The translations under genes and the position numbers were made by a program. Shown here piece by piece: positions 53,005-61,789 of a stretch of 64,000 bases of DNA. The notes under the pieces were generated by a model that saw only the letters and a list, made by a program, of their open reading frames with translations, did no database searches and was not told the DNA's origin. Numbering within the stretch: the stretch's first letter is position 1; each line of letters opens with the position of its first letter. The stretch comes from Candidatus Latescibacterota bacterium (lineage in GTDB: Bacteria > Latescibacterota > MWCZ01), in contig JAKJDF010000005.1 in assembly GCA_022706085.1 (NCBI GenBank), positions 124,001 through 188,000 on the forward strand, read 5' to 3'.

Positions 53005-53988
53005 ATGAGCCTGCCCGGAAAAGGTGAGGATATCTGCCTGAACATGCGCAACCTTCTGAGCGCGTACGTCGACGGCGAGACCACACCGGAGGAAACCGCC
53101 CGGGCAGACGCGCACCTCCGCACGTGCGAGGCATGCCGGGTTGTGCTTGCTCGTTACCGCACCATTGAGCGTGCGATCTCCGGGGAGGTTCCCGGTTCTG
53201 ATCACGCTCCGCAGGATTCGGCGGCGTTCGCGAAGGCTGTCATGTCCCGGATTCGCGAAGCGGGGAACAGGCCGACCATCAAGGCTCGAATCCTCACATG
53301 GCGCACGCCCATAGTTTCCGCGCTCGCGATCGCGGCTACCGTGGTACTGGCGCTCTACCTTCGCCCGCGGCCCCAGCCGGAACCGACTCAACCGGCACCC
53401 GCCGCGACCGTCCTCTGCCCTCAGGAACGGCGGAAGAACACGGAAATTGCGTCCAGACTATCCGAACGGCGGCCTCCAAAATCAGGCGGTTCGGGCACCG
53501 CCCCTGCGCGGGCACAGCTTGCAGAACCACCTGTGGTGGCTTCCGCGGAGCCCGGGCAGGGGATGGGCGAAATCGCCCGGGATGAGACATCCGTAAAGGA
53601 TGCAACGGCAAAGCCGGCCCGGGGCGGCGTGAGTTTTGTTCAGGATTTCTACGCAACCCGTTCAGCGCAGACGATCATCGGCGGCGCTACGCCACAGAGC
53701 GACTCTGTTGCGCTGGATCTGAGGAGAAAAGCGAACGCGGTGCGAACCGAGCTCGTTTCGGCCGGCGAAACACATTCCGTGGATTCGCTAAAACTCCTGC
53801 TCGGCAACGTTCTCGCTCGGATAGCGGAAACAAGTGGAGAACCGGTTGACGTACGCGCCGCGCTCACGTTCTGGCGTGATGAATACGCGGTTCTGGCGAA
53901 GCAGAGCGGCGATTCGGCAATTCAATCTCGCATCAGCCGTCTCGAAGGCATCCTTCGTTCTCCACGACCGAAAGGGTCGTTTGAATGA
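53005..53988 (+). CDS. Zinc-finger anti-sigma factor, membrane protein
   Basis: 327 aa. The N-terminal anti-sigma domain carries the H-x3-C-x2-C motif at His37, Cys41 and Cys44 after LLSAYVDGETTPEETARAD. One membrane helix (TPIVSALAIAATVVLALYL) near residue 110 is followed by a Pro/Ala-rich linker and an external domain of about 150 residues that I do not recognise. It should hold the ECF sigma factor at the membrane until a signal on the outside, or at its metal site, releases it. The last 56 bases overlap the end of the convergent thioesterase gene. Confidence 0.85.
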   Translation: MSLPGKGEDICLNMRNLLSAYVDGETTPEETARADAHLRTCEACRVVLARYRTIERAISGEVPGSDHAPQDSAAFAKAVMSRIREAGNRPTIKARILTWRTPIVSALAIAATVVLALYLRPRPQPEPTQPAPAATVLCPQERRKNTEIASRLSERRPPKSGGSGTAPARAQLAEPPVVASAEPGQGMGEIARDETSVKDATAKPARGGVSFVQDFYATRSAQTIIGGATPQSDSVALDLRRKANAVRTELVSAGETHSVDSLKLLLGNVLARIAETSGEPVDVRAALTFWRDEYAVLAKQSGDSAIQSRISRLEGILRSPRPKGSFE

Positions 53989-54718
53989 CTGCGAGACTGA
54001 TTGTTTCGTTGGACTCGCAACGGCGGATGCGGTAGCCCCACACAGTTTCGTCCAGGGGCGCAAGTTCCCGCACCAGCGGTTCCCCAAGAACCGCGGGTTG
54101 GCGGTAGCTCAGGCGGAGGCGCGCGATTCGTGCCTCGGGACGAAACGCCGCGCAGTCATCCCGTATCCAGTCTGCATACACGGCGTTGTTCACGTGGCCG
54201 GCTGCGTCAAGTTCCGTCCACCGTACAACGTGGGTGGTGGTGAGCTGAGGATCGGCAGGGTACGACCCGGAAAGAACTGCCTCACCCCAATCACGGTCCT
54301 CGAGGGCATACTCATTTTTCTGTTGGAATGCCTCAAGGATTTCGCGTTCCAGTCGGCGCGGACGGCCCGTTCTTCTCTCCACGTACACCCAGTTCGCTTC
54401 TCCGCGAGCCAGCGTCCTCCCGTCAGCCCCGAAGGCGAGATACTGGCGATGGGAGTTGACCCGCGTCATGTCGCCCACCCACGTGACCACGCGAACGAGT
54501 TCTCGTGAACGGGGCTGAGAACAGATCAACAAGTGGGATTCTTTCATGAACCAGGCGGTGCCCAGTTGCTCGTACCGTTCCTCGTCGTATCCGTGGGCCG
54601 CCGAGGCACGGATTGCTGCTTCTTGAAACCAACGAAGGAACGAAGCGGGGGAGCGTCCAGCGCCGCGTCCAGTTCATAGCTCCGCACGGAAAACTCCGTT
54701 TCGAATCGCTCAGACATA
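53933..54718 (-). pseudogene. Acyl-ACP thioesterase (FatA-like), frameshifted
   Basis: From the ATG at 54718 the frame reads MSERFETEFSVRSYELDAAL and then loses homology and stops. A second frame starts near 54650 with SFLRWFQEAAIRASAAHGYD, runs through YEQLGTAWFMKESHLL and reaches the stop at 53933. Together they give a normal N-terminal hotdog (RSYELD, QEAA) and a C-terminal hotdog with the catalytic ELDAAGHVNNAVYADWIRD. Restoring one G in the GGGGG run at 54649-54653 joins them into about 261 aa. The intact 3' part alone (from 54547) is 204 aa. This is either a real inactivated gene or a homopolymer sequencing error. Family members release fatty acids from ACP. Confidence 0.75.
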
Positions 54719-55177
54719 CGCGCAGCCTCGTTTCATTTCGCACACCCATACTGCCAGAGAGCTGTACCGAAGGTCGTTCAAATGGTACTGAATGTCATGC
54801 CCCCGAATGGGCCCTGATCAACGGCTGGGACCACCAAGCGGGTATTTCTGCGAGAACGAAGCGCTATCGCCGCCGAATGCCAGGGACGCGCCCAAATGCT
54901 CTCCTTGATATGGCGAATCGCCGGATTCATTGCCGTTCCCCGGATGCATGCGACAGGCTGCGCGAGCTTATCTTGTAATAGAGGAGAACTCTGCGCGCTT
55001 TCGTCTCCGATGTTGCCGGCAGGGACGGGCGGAGATGCCACGACAGGCGAAGTATGTTGCCGTGGTTCGCGATCCGGCGACATTGCCGCCTTTGAATTGT
55101 GCGCGAAAAGACAGGCGGAACAGCGCGGCTCGGGAGTGACGGGTTTCGCTTTCGGTGAAGCTCGTTCAGGAGGTTGT
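54719..55177. other. Intergenic region before hflX
   Basis: About 460 bp between the divergent thioesterase and hflX genes. Reading frames are open in both strands but none shows a known family, and the frame that joins hflX has no usable start context. I see no RNA gene here. Confidence 0.45.
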
Positions 55178-56470
55178 GTGAAGGGGTACTACTACACGTC
55201 GGAAGCGTTCAAGCCAGAGCGCGCTATCGTCGTTGGTCTGCAGCTGGGGCTCCAGAGCGGGGAGGAGGCACAGAGCTCTCTTGAGGAACTGGAAGCGCTT
55301 GCCAACACAGCCGGAGCTTCTGTAGTTGCGCGCCATTTCCAACACCGGGCGGCGCCTGATCCGACGTTCTTCGTGGGAAAAGGCAAGGTGGCGGAGATCG
55401 CGCGGGATGTGGAGGAGCGACAAGCCGACCTCATCATCTTCGATGACGATCTTTCTCCAGCACAGGCAAGAAATGTAGAGCGTGAATGCGAAATTCGTGT
55501 TCTGGACCGGAGCGGACTGATACTCGACATTTTCGCTAAGGCCGCCAGAACGCGCGAAGCCCGCCTGCAGGTGGAATGCGCGCAACTGGAGTACCTGCTG
55601 CCCCGTCTGACACGTCAGTGGCTGCACCTCGGGCGTCAGGCCGGGACGGGGGGCGGTTCCAGTGGAGCTCCCATAGGGCTTCGCGGTCCGGGCGAAACCC
55701 AGTTGGAAACGGACCGGAGGTTGATAAGCGCCCGTATCGCCCACCTGAAGCGTGAGCTTGAACATATCGACAGAATCCGAAGCACTCAACGCGCCCGAAG
55801 GGACCGAGTGTACCGTTGCGCGCTGGTAGGGTACACGAACGCCGGCAAGTCAACTCTCATGCACGCGCTTACTGGTGCGAACGTGTTGATTGATGACCGT
55901 CTTTTCGCCACGCTGGATTCCACGACACGCGCATTCAACCTTGCGCCCAACAAACCCGTGGTGCTTACGGATACGGTGGGCTTCATCAGGAAGCTTCCGC
56001 ACGGGCTGGTTGCGTCGTTCCGGAGCACCCTCGCGGAGGCCAGAGAAGCTGACCTGGTGCTCCACGTGGTGGATGTGAGCGGACCGGCGGCACACGAGCA
56101 CATCGCTGCGGTGGACGAGGTTCTTTCCGAACTGGATATCCACCCGTCCAACGCGCTCCTCGTCATGAACAAATCGGATGCCTGCGTTGACCCGGATCGC
56201 GCGGCGCGGTTGGCCGCGGGAAGGCCGCATGTTTCCGTCAGCGCTCTCACCGGCGAAGGATTGGATCGGCTCAGGGAGGCGATCGCTGCAAATATCGAAG
56301 CGGACATGGTGCTTGTGGAGGTTCGGCTTCCCCAATCCGAAGGGAAACTGATTTCCGAGATCCATTCCCGGGGCGAAGTTCTTGCACGCACGTACGAACC
56401 TGATGCAGTGATCCTTCACGCCCGTGTGCGCCGCTCCGACGCCGAGTTTCTGGCTCGTCACTCCGTGTGA
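55178..56470 (+). CDS. hflX: GTPase HflX
   Basis: 430 aa. The HflX N-terminal domain (ALANTAGASVVARHFQHRA, DPTFFVGKGKVAEIA, DLIIFDDDLSPAQARNVERE) is followed by a helical linker with RGPGETQLETDRR and a G domain with P-loop GYTNAGKST (residue 218), G3 DTVGFIRKLP (about 265) and G4 NKSD (about 330). HflX splits stalled ribosomes and aids recovery from heat. The GTG at 55178 is used because CAGGAGG lies just before it; 94 upstream codons in frame show no homology. A small acidic gene follows. Confidence 0.94.
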   Translation: MKGYYYTSEAFKPERAIVVGLQLGLQSGEEAQSSLEELEALANTAGASVVARHFQHRAAPDPTFFVGKGKVAEIARDVEERQADLIIFDDDLSPAQARNVERECEIRVLDRSGLILDIFAKAARTREARLQVECAQLEYLLPRLTRQWLHLGRQAGTGGGSSGAPIGLRGPGETQLETDRRLISARIAHLKRELEHIDRIRSTQRARRDRVYRCALVGYTNAGKSTLMHALTGANVLIDDRLFATLDSTTRAFNLAPNKPVVLTDTVGFIRKLPHGLVASFRSTLAEAREADLVLHVVDVSGPAAHEHIAAVDEVLSELDIHPSNALLVMNKSDACVDPDRAARLAAGRPHVSVSALTGEGLDRLREAIAANIEADMVLVEVRLPQSEGKLISEIHSRGEVLARTYEPDAVILHARVRRSDAEFLARHSV

Positions 56471-56516
56471 CCGGAACACCAGATATGGCAACGCTCTTTC
56501 AGTGGAGGAGACCTTG

Positions 56517-56711
56517 ATGAAACTCACGCGCGAACAGCTTGTCGACCTAAAAGGGAAATCGCCAGAAGGAATCTATCAGCACATCCGGCAATTTGTCCGT
56601 CAGGAACTCGGGGTGGTGGACAAGGACGAACTTTCAGAGGCCGTGGATGATGCCATTCGGGCAGGTCTTCTCGACGAGGACGACCTGAGAAAACTGGACG
56701 ACGACCGCTGA
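56517..56711 (+). CDS. Small acidic protein downstream of hflX
   Basis: 64 aa from an ATG preceded by GGAGGAG. It reads as three helices (LTREQLVDLKGK, SPEGIYQHIRQFVRQELG, KDELSEAVDDAIRAGL) and a very acidic tail LLDEDDLRKLDDDR. I do not recognise the family. It follows hflX by 46 bases with a strong ribosome binding site, so it is likely expressed. Size and charge would fit a small regulator or binding partner, which is inference. Confidence 0.6.
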   Translation: MKLTREQLVDLKGKSPEGIYQHIRQFVRQELGVVDKDELSEAVDDAIRAGLLDEDDLRKLDDDR

Positions 56712-56800
56712 CGGTCCGGCTGAATTTCGCGCACGAGCCTGACCAATTTGTGGCCTCTTTTCGTGTGTCGGAACCTCTCCGCTTCACATGTCGGTTTCTT

Positions 56801-56828
56801 TTGACAAAATTCTGAAAACGTGTATTTT
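56801..56828 (+). promoter_or_regulatory. Strong sigma-70-type promoter
   Basis: TTGACA at 56801-56806 and TATTTT at 56823-56828 with a 16-base spacer, in an AT-rich stretch unlike the surrounding DNA. It would drive the sugar transferase gene and start transcription near 56835. Confidence 0.6.
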
Positions 56829-56922
56829 TTATCGTCACTGATTGACTGATCCATCCGGTTTGATCTCGGGAAAACAACCGGTTGTCTCTCATACGTCCAC
56901 GGGAACGGAACAGGTAACACAG

Positions 56923-58305
56923 GTGCCGGTTACTGCCTTACGACCCTCCAAGAGGATTTGGGGGAGGAAGCGGGGAGAGCCTCTTCCGCTGCAACCCACC
57001 CGTCCGAATGTTTCGTTCGCACACCAGCTTTGGCCGGGTGATTGCCTTACTCTCCTGCTGGCCGGTTTCGTTGCCAGTGTGCTTACCGGCAACTTCGTGC
57101 CCCGCACGAATTTGAGTGTCCTTGGCACACTCGTTGCCATGGCAGGTATCATCGCCGTCCTGCTCACGTCTCGCGCGTACGAGATTCAGTTTCCTATGGC
57201 AGGAACCACGAGTACGTACCACGCCATGCGTGTGCTCCTCTGGACCGTTCCGTCCGGCGGGGCGCTCTGGTTCGTATTCGAGCCGCGGGTCGAAACCGTT
57301 GTCGCAGTCCTGTGCTACGGAATCGTCGCAATTTTCGGTATGACGTTGAACCGGGTAATCGTGTTTCCTCGCCTGCAAGCCGCGGCGAAAAGCCGGGTAG
57401 TCGTCTGCGGGCTCAATGGTGACGCCCTTTCCGTCGCTCAACGCTTCTCCACCGTTCAGGACAGCATGACGCCCACGATCGTAGGGCTCCTGACTCCTGA
57501 GGCGATCGAGAACCAGCCGCAACGGCCGCGTCTGGGTTCGTGGGAGGATATGCAGCGCCTCTTCTCGATCGGCATGTTTGACGAAGTGGTGTTCAGCGTA
57601 CCGCAGTCGTCACCTGCGTCACTACCGCTGGCCGCCACGGCGGTGAAGCACCGGATTCCATTTCGCTTCGAGCCACACGAAAGGGGCTCGCATTTCAGTC
57701 CCCGTGATCATTCGGTGGATTTGACACTCGAGCCACCCATGGGGAAGGTTGGAAAAGCAATCAAACGCGCGATTGATCTTGTGGGTGCATCGGTGCTGCT
57801 GATTGTTGCTGCACCCCTTTATCTCCTCATCGCCCTGATGATAAAGCGTGATTCCAAGGGGCCAGTTCTGTTTGCACAGAAACGCGTGGGACTGCACGGC
57901 AAGTTGTTCACCATGTACAAGTTTCGAACAATGACCGTGGAAACCTCGGCGTATGATTTCAGTCCCAGAGCAGGATCCGACTCGCGGGTGACACGCGCCG
58001 GAAGGTTCCTGCGAAGAACCAGCCTGGACGAATTGCCCCAGCTGATCAACGTTATCAGGGGTGAGATGAGTCTCGTCGGTCCGCGCCCGGAGATGCCTTT
58101 CATCGTCGAGCAATACGGTCCACTTGAGGATGCACGTCACAAAGTGAAACCCGGGATGACGGGAATCTGGCAGACCAGCAGACACCGGAACAACCCGATT
58201 CACGAGAATATCCACTACGACCTGTTTTACGTGCAGAACCAGTCCCTGATCCTCGACCTCGTGATTCTTACGAGGACGGCATTCCTCGCCTTCCGGGGTG
58301 TGTGA
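56923..58305 (+). CDS. Polyprenyl-phosphate sugar phosphotransferase
   Basis: About 460 aa. Four or more N-terminal membrane helices precede a nucleotide-sugar dehydratase-like Rossmann region (RVVVCGLNGDALSVAQRF). The C-terminal bacterial sugar transferase domain has RAIDLVGASVLLIVAAPLYL, FAQKRVGLHGKLFTMYKFRT, LDELPQLINVIRGEMSLVGP with the catalytic region, and KPGMTGIWQ. It puts the first sugar phosphate on undecaprenyl phosphate to begin exopolysaccharide or O-antigen repeat synthesis. Start uncertain: the frame is open from a TTG at 56842, too close to the promoter; the GTG at 56923 has AGG upstream and is used. It may feed the flippase at 3477. Confidence 0.86.
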   Translation: MPVTALRPSKRIWGRKRGEPLPLQPTRPNVSFAHQLWPGDCLTLLLAGFVASVLTGNFVPRTNLSVLGTLVAMAGIIAVLLTSRAYEIQFPMAGTTSTYHAMRVLLWTVPSGGALWFVFEPRVETVVAVLCYGIVAIFGMTLNRVIVFPRLQAAAKSRVVVCGLNGDALSVAQRFSTVQDSMTPTIVGLLTPEAIENQPQRPRLGSWEDMQRLFSIGMFDEVVFSVPQSSPASLPLAATAVKHRIPFRFEPHERGSHFSPRDHSVDLTLEPPMGKVGKAIKRAIDLVGASVLLIVAAPLYLLIALMIKRDSKGPVLFAQKRVGLHGKLFTMYKFRTMTVETSAYDFSPRAGSDSRVTRAGRFLRRTSLDELPQLINVIRGEMSLVGPRPEMPFIVEQYGPLEDARHKVKPGMTGIWQTSRHRNNPIHENIHYDLFYVQNQSLILDLVILTRTAFLAFRGV

Positions 58306-58425
58306 GCCTCGGTCCCGTTGGCTCGTCGTTCATTTCGCACCCTTGCCCCTTCTGCGCTTCATGAACATTTTGAACGTACTCCGCATCCGGCAATTCTCAC
58401 TCACTTTCAAGGACGGGCACTTCCG

Positions 58426-59373
58426 ATGCATGCGCCAGAACCCATCACGATGATCACATTCGAGCGCTGGCCAGAACCCTGGATGGAAGAACTCCGGGCC
58501 GCCGCGCCGGGATCAACGATATTCAGGCCTCAATCAAGAGAAGGGATTGACTGGGCATCTCTCGATGCCCTGAACGGCGGCATTAACAGGGACATCCTGG
58601 CGAAAGCAGCCAGGCTCAGGTGGTTCCACTCGCCAGCGGCGGGTGTGGAGGGGTATCTGTTCCCTGAGATGGTCGAGAGTCCCGTGGTCCTCACGAACTC
58701 GAAAGGCGTGTACAGCATCTTCATCGCCGAACTCGCCATGGGACACCTCCTCGCTCTGACGACTCAGGTACACGCCAATACCGTGCGACCTGACCGCCTC
58801 ACCTGGCTCAGGGACACTCTGCGCGGATTCGAATTGTACGGGGCCACGGCGGTGGTGATAGGGCTTGGGAACATTGGGTCGGAGGTTGCTGATCGCGCGA
58901 AAGCCTTCAGGATGCGAGTCATCGGAGTTGACCCCGTCAGGAAAGCCGCCGCAGGGGTGGAGCTTGTCCGCCCGGATCGGATCGACGATGTGTTGCCCCT
59001 CGCGGACGTGATCTTCATCACGGCTCCGGCGACGACGGCGCGAAAGCTTTTTGATAAAGAGCGGCTCCAAAGCCTCAAGAAAGGCGCATACCTGATCAAT
59101 TCCTCCCGTGGGCCCGTGGTGGACACTGATGCGCTCGTGGAAGCCCTTCGCAGCGGGCATCTCGGTGGCGCGGGGCTTGATGTGACGGACCCAGAACCCC
59201 TGCCTGCGGATCATCCCCTCTGGACGCTTCCCAACGTCACGATCACTCCCCACATCGGTGGGATGACCGACGCCGTCGATCGAAGAAGGTTCGTGATTCT
59301 CAGGGAAAACCTCTGGAGATTTGTTCGGGGTGTTCCGCTCCTCAACGTGGTGAACAAGAAACGCGGTTTCTGA
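58426..59373 (+). CDS. D-2-hydroxyacid dehydrogenase
   Basis: 315 aa. It has a complete NAD-binding motif VVIGLGNIGSEVADRAKAF, DVIFITAPATTARKLF, the catalytic Arg in INSSRGPVVDTD, Glu in TDPEPLPADHPLW and His in ITPHIGGM. It differs from the gene at 51207 and belongs to the more typical branch. The start at 58426 is used; an ATG at 58450 is possible. It opens a plus-strand group with an M81 peptidase, a TIM-barrel epimerase and a dehydrogenase, which suggests oxidation or reduction of a sugar-derived hydroxy acid. Substrate is unknown. Confidence 0.86.
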   Translation: MHAPEPITMITFERWPEPWMEELRAAAPGSTIFRPQSREGIDWASLDALNGGINRDILAKAARLRWFHSPAAGVEGYLFPEMVESPVVLTNSKGVYSIFIAELAMGHLLALTTQVHANTVRPDRLTWLRDTLRGFELYGATAVVIGLGNIGSEVADRAKAFRMRVIGVDPVRKAAAGVELVRPDRIDDVLPLADVIFITAPATTARKLFDKERLQSLKKGAYLINSSRGPVVDTDALVEALRSGHLGGAGLDVTDPEPLPADHPLWTLPNVTITPHIGGMTDAVDRRRFVILRENLWRFVRGVPLLNVVNKKRGF

Positions 59374-59450
59374 TACTTGGCGATTTACCACCGGAAGCGG
59401 CTCTGAAGGCTTTTCAGCGCCGCTTTTCCGTTGGCAACGCAGGAGTACGC

Positions 59451-60950
59451 ATGCGCATCGCAATAGGTGGAATCTATCACGAATCCAATTCGTTCTCGAC
59501 CAGGCTGACAACGCTCGAGGATTTCCAGGCGTCGAGCCTCCTGACCGGCGACGCCATAATAGACCACTGGCAGGACACCAATTCAGAAGTCGCCGGTTTT
59601 CTGGACGGGATCGCAGCGATGGGCGGGGAAGCTGTTCCCACGCTCGTCGCGTGGGGGATGCCGTCGGGACCGGTTGCGGCACGCGATCTCGAAGACCTTT
59701 CGCGGGAGCTGGTTCGAGGAATTGCTCACGAAAAGGGTATCACGGGCGTTCTTCTTGTGTGCCACGGCGCGATGGTGTGCGAAACGCGGACAGACGCGGA
59801 CGCCTTCTGGTTGCACGAGGTTCGCAAGGCCGTGGGAGGGCGTGTCCCGATAGTCGCCACCCTGGACTTCCACGCTAACGTGACGCCAGAGATGGTTTCT
59901 GCGGTCGACGCCGTCGTCGGGTACCGCACATACCCTCACACAGATTACCGTGACCGCGGCAAGGAAGCGGCGGAAATACTCGCGAAAATAATCCGCGGTG
60001 AGATACGCCCCATCACTCACTGCGTTCAGGTACCGGTGGTGCCCAACTTGTTGACGCAGTTCACCGCCTGCGCACCCATGCGATGCCTGATGGAGGCAGC
60101 AGAGGAAATCCGCCGCGCCCCCGGATGTATCTCTGCAAGCGTGTTCGGTGGTTTCCAGTGGGCTGATGTTCCACACCACGGAATTTCCGTCGTCACGGTA
60201 TCTGAAAGGGGCGACCCGGACACCGTGCGTTCTGGTAAGGCCATCGCCCGCAAGGCGTGGGACTTGCGGCACAGCTTCCGGACGGACCTGGTATCCGTGG
60301 AGGATGCCGTCCGCCAGGCGAATGAACCCGGTCCGACTCCGGTTGTTCTTGTGGATACCGGCGACAACGTGGGCGGAGGAGCACCGGGAGACGGGACGGT
60401 TGTTCTGAAGGAATTGTTTGAACAACACTCCTCGGAAGCCGTCGTGTTGGTGCACGACCCCGAAACTGTTCAGAAGGCAATTGAAACCGGAGTGCGCGGA
60501 CGGGCGCGTTTTCTTTTAGGGGGCAAAACCGATGCGTTACACGGGGAACCGGTGGAAACGGAAGGAGACGTGAGGCTTCTGTCCAGCGGGCTTTTTGTGA
60601 ACGTCGGTCCGATGCGGGAGGGATTGAGGGAAGACATGGGACGTACCGCAGTGATCGACTCCCGAGGAGTGACAATCGTCGCGACGGAGAAGCGTTTTCC
60701 GATGTGGAATCTGGAGCAGCTCCGTTCTCTCGGCATCGAGCCAACCCGGTGCCGAATAATTGTCGTGAAGGCCGCAGTCGCCCATCGGGCTGCCTATTCG
60801 CCCATCGCCGGACGTATGCTGGAACTCGATACACCCGGAATCACGGCGCTGGACATCCGGCGTTTCACGTACCGCCACCAACGAAGACCGGTGTTTCCGC
60901 TGGACGACGACTTTCACCCTTTGGTTCAGGACACGACAACAGGAGCCTGA
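59451..60950 (+). CDS. M81-family metallopeptidase (MlrC-like)
   Basis: 499 aa, usual length. The family begins MRIAIGGIYHESNSFST with a metal-binding HE, continues VLLVCHGAMVCETRTDADA, VATLDFHANVTPEMVSAVD and GYRTYPHTDYRDRG (His and Asp ligands), and DTGDNVGGGAPGDGT. MlrC cleaves linearised microcystin, but most homologues occur in organisms that never meet microcystin and act on unknown peptides or amides. AGGAG lies just before the ATG. Only three bases separate it from the next gene, so an operon is certain by layout. It probably opens a cyclic or amide bond in the pathway of its neighbours. Confidence 0.88.
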   Translation: MRIAIGGIYHESNSFSTRLTTLEDFQASSLLTGDAIIDHWQDTNSEVAGFLDGIAAMGGEAVPTLVAWGMPSGPVAARDLEDLSRELVRGIAHEKGITGVLLVCHGAMVCETRTDADAFWLHEVRKAVGGRVPIVATLDFHANVTPEMVSAVDAVVGYRTYPHTDYRDRGKEAAEILAKIIRGEIRPITHCVQVPVVPNLLTQFTACAPMRCLMEAAEEIRRAPGCISASVFGGFQWADVPHHGISVVTVSERGDPDTVRSGKAIARKAWDLRHSFRTDLVSVEDAVRQANEPGPTPVVLVDTGDNVGGGAPGDGTVVLKELFEQHSSEAVVLVHDPETVQKAIETGVRGRARFLLGGKTDALHGEPVETEGDVRLLSSGLFVNVGPMREGLREDMGRTAVIDSRGVTIVATEKRFPMWNLEQLRSLGIEPTRCRIIVVKAAVAHRAAYSPIAGRMLELDTPGITALDIRRFTYRHQRRPVFPLDDDFHPLVQDTTTGA

Positions 60951-60952
60951 AA

Positions 60953-61789
60953 ATGAGACTTGGTGCCCCGGTTTTCGACGAAACAGGAACGCCAGAAACA
61001 TGGGCTGCAGCACACGTGAAAGCGGGGTACCGCGCGGCGTACTGCCCCGTGGACGGCACGGCTTCGGATGACGTGGTCAACGCGTACGCGGAAGCGGCGA
61101 AGAGATTCGACCTTGTGATCGCTGAAACCGGTGCGTGGTCCAATACAATAAGCCCAGACACTGAGACACGAAATGCCGCAATCCGAAAGTGCCAGAATCA
61201 GCTCGCACTGGCTGACCGCATCGGCGCGCGCTGCTGCGTGAACATCGCCGGATCCCGCGGAACACAGTGGGACGGGCCTGATCCAGACAATCTCACGCAA
61301 CATACGTTTGAGCTTATCGTGGAGACCGTCAGGGAGATCATCGACGCGGTGAAACCTCTGCGCAGTTACTACACTTTGGAAACGATGCCGTGGGTGTTTC
61401 CAGACTCGCCCGAGTCCTATTCCGAGCTCATCCGGGCGGTGGATCGGACGAGGTTCGGCGTGCATCTTGACCCGACCAACCTCGTGTGCAGCCCACAGCG
61501 GTACGCACGCACCGGTGACCTGATTCGTGCATGCTTCGAAAAACTGGGGCCGCATATCAGAAGCTGCCATGCGAAGGACATCATCCTGAGCGGGAAACTC
61601 ACGGTCCATCTGGACGAAACGAGGCCGGGACTGGGAAATCTGGACTACCGGGTGTTTCTCCGTGAGCTTTCCAGGCTCGATTCCGACACACCGCTGATGA
61701 TCGAACACCTGCCGACGCGACAGGAATTCGAAGCTGCCGCACACCACATCAGAATGGTCGCGCGAGAAATCGGAGTGGAAGGGCTATGA
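60953..61789 (+). CDS. Sugar phosphate isomerase/epimerase-like TIM barrel
   Basis: 278 aa in the AP-endonuclease-2-like TIM-barrel family (xylose isomerase-like). Metal ligands of the type Glu-Asp-His-Glu appear in TLETMPWVF, FGVHLDPTNLV, RSCHAKDIIL and LMIEHLP. Members epimerise or isomerise sugars such as tagatose, hydroxypyruvate or inosose. The ATG at 60953 follows GGAGCCTG. It overlaps the next gene by ATGA, so it belongs with it. Substrate unknown. Confidence 0.86.
   Translation: MRLGAPVFDETGTPETWAAAHVKAGYRAAYCPVDGTASDDVVNAYAEAAKRFDLVIAETGAWSNTISPDTETRNAAIRKCQNQLALADRIGARCCVNIAGSRGTQWDGPDPDNLTQHTFELIVETVREIIDAVKPLRSYYTLETMPWVFPDSPESYSELIRAVDRTRFGVHLDPTNLVCSPQRYARTGDLIRACFEKLGPHIRSCHAKDIILSGKLTVHLDETRPGLGNLDYRVFLRELSRLDSDTPLMIEHLPTRQEFEAAAHHIRMVAREIGVEGL

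Noticed and set aside
54896-55177. N-terminal extension of HflX by 94 residues
   Set aside because: The extension has no similarity to HflX, contains many Cys and Gly, and the GTG at 55178 has an ideal ribosome binding site.
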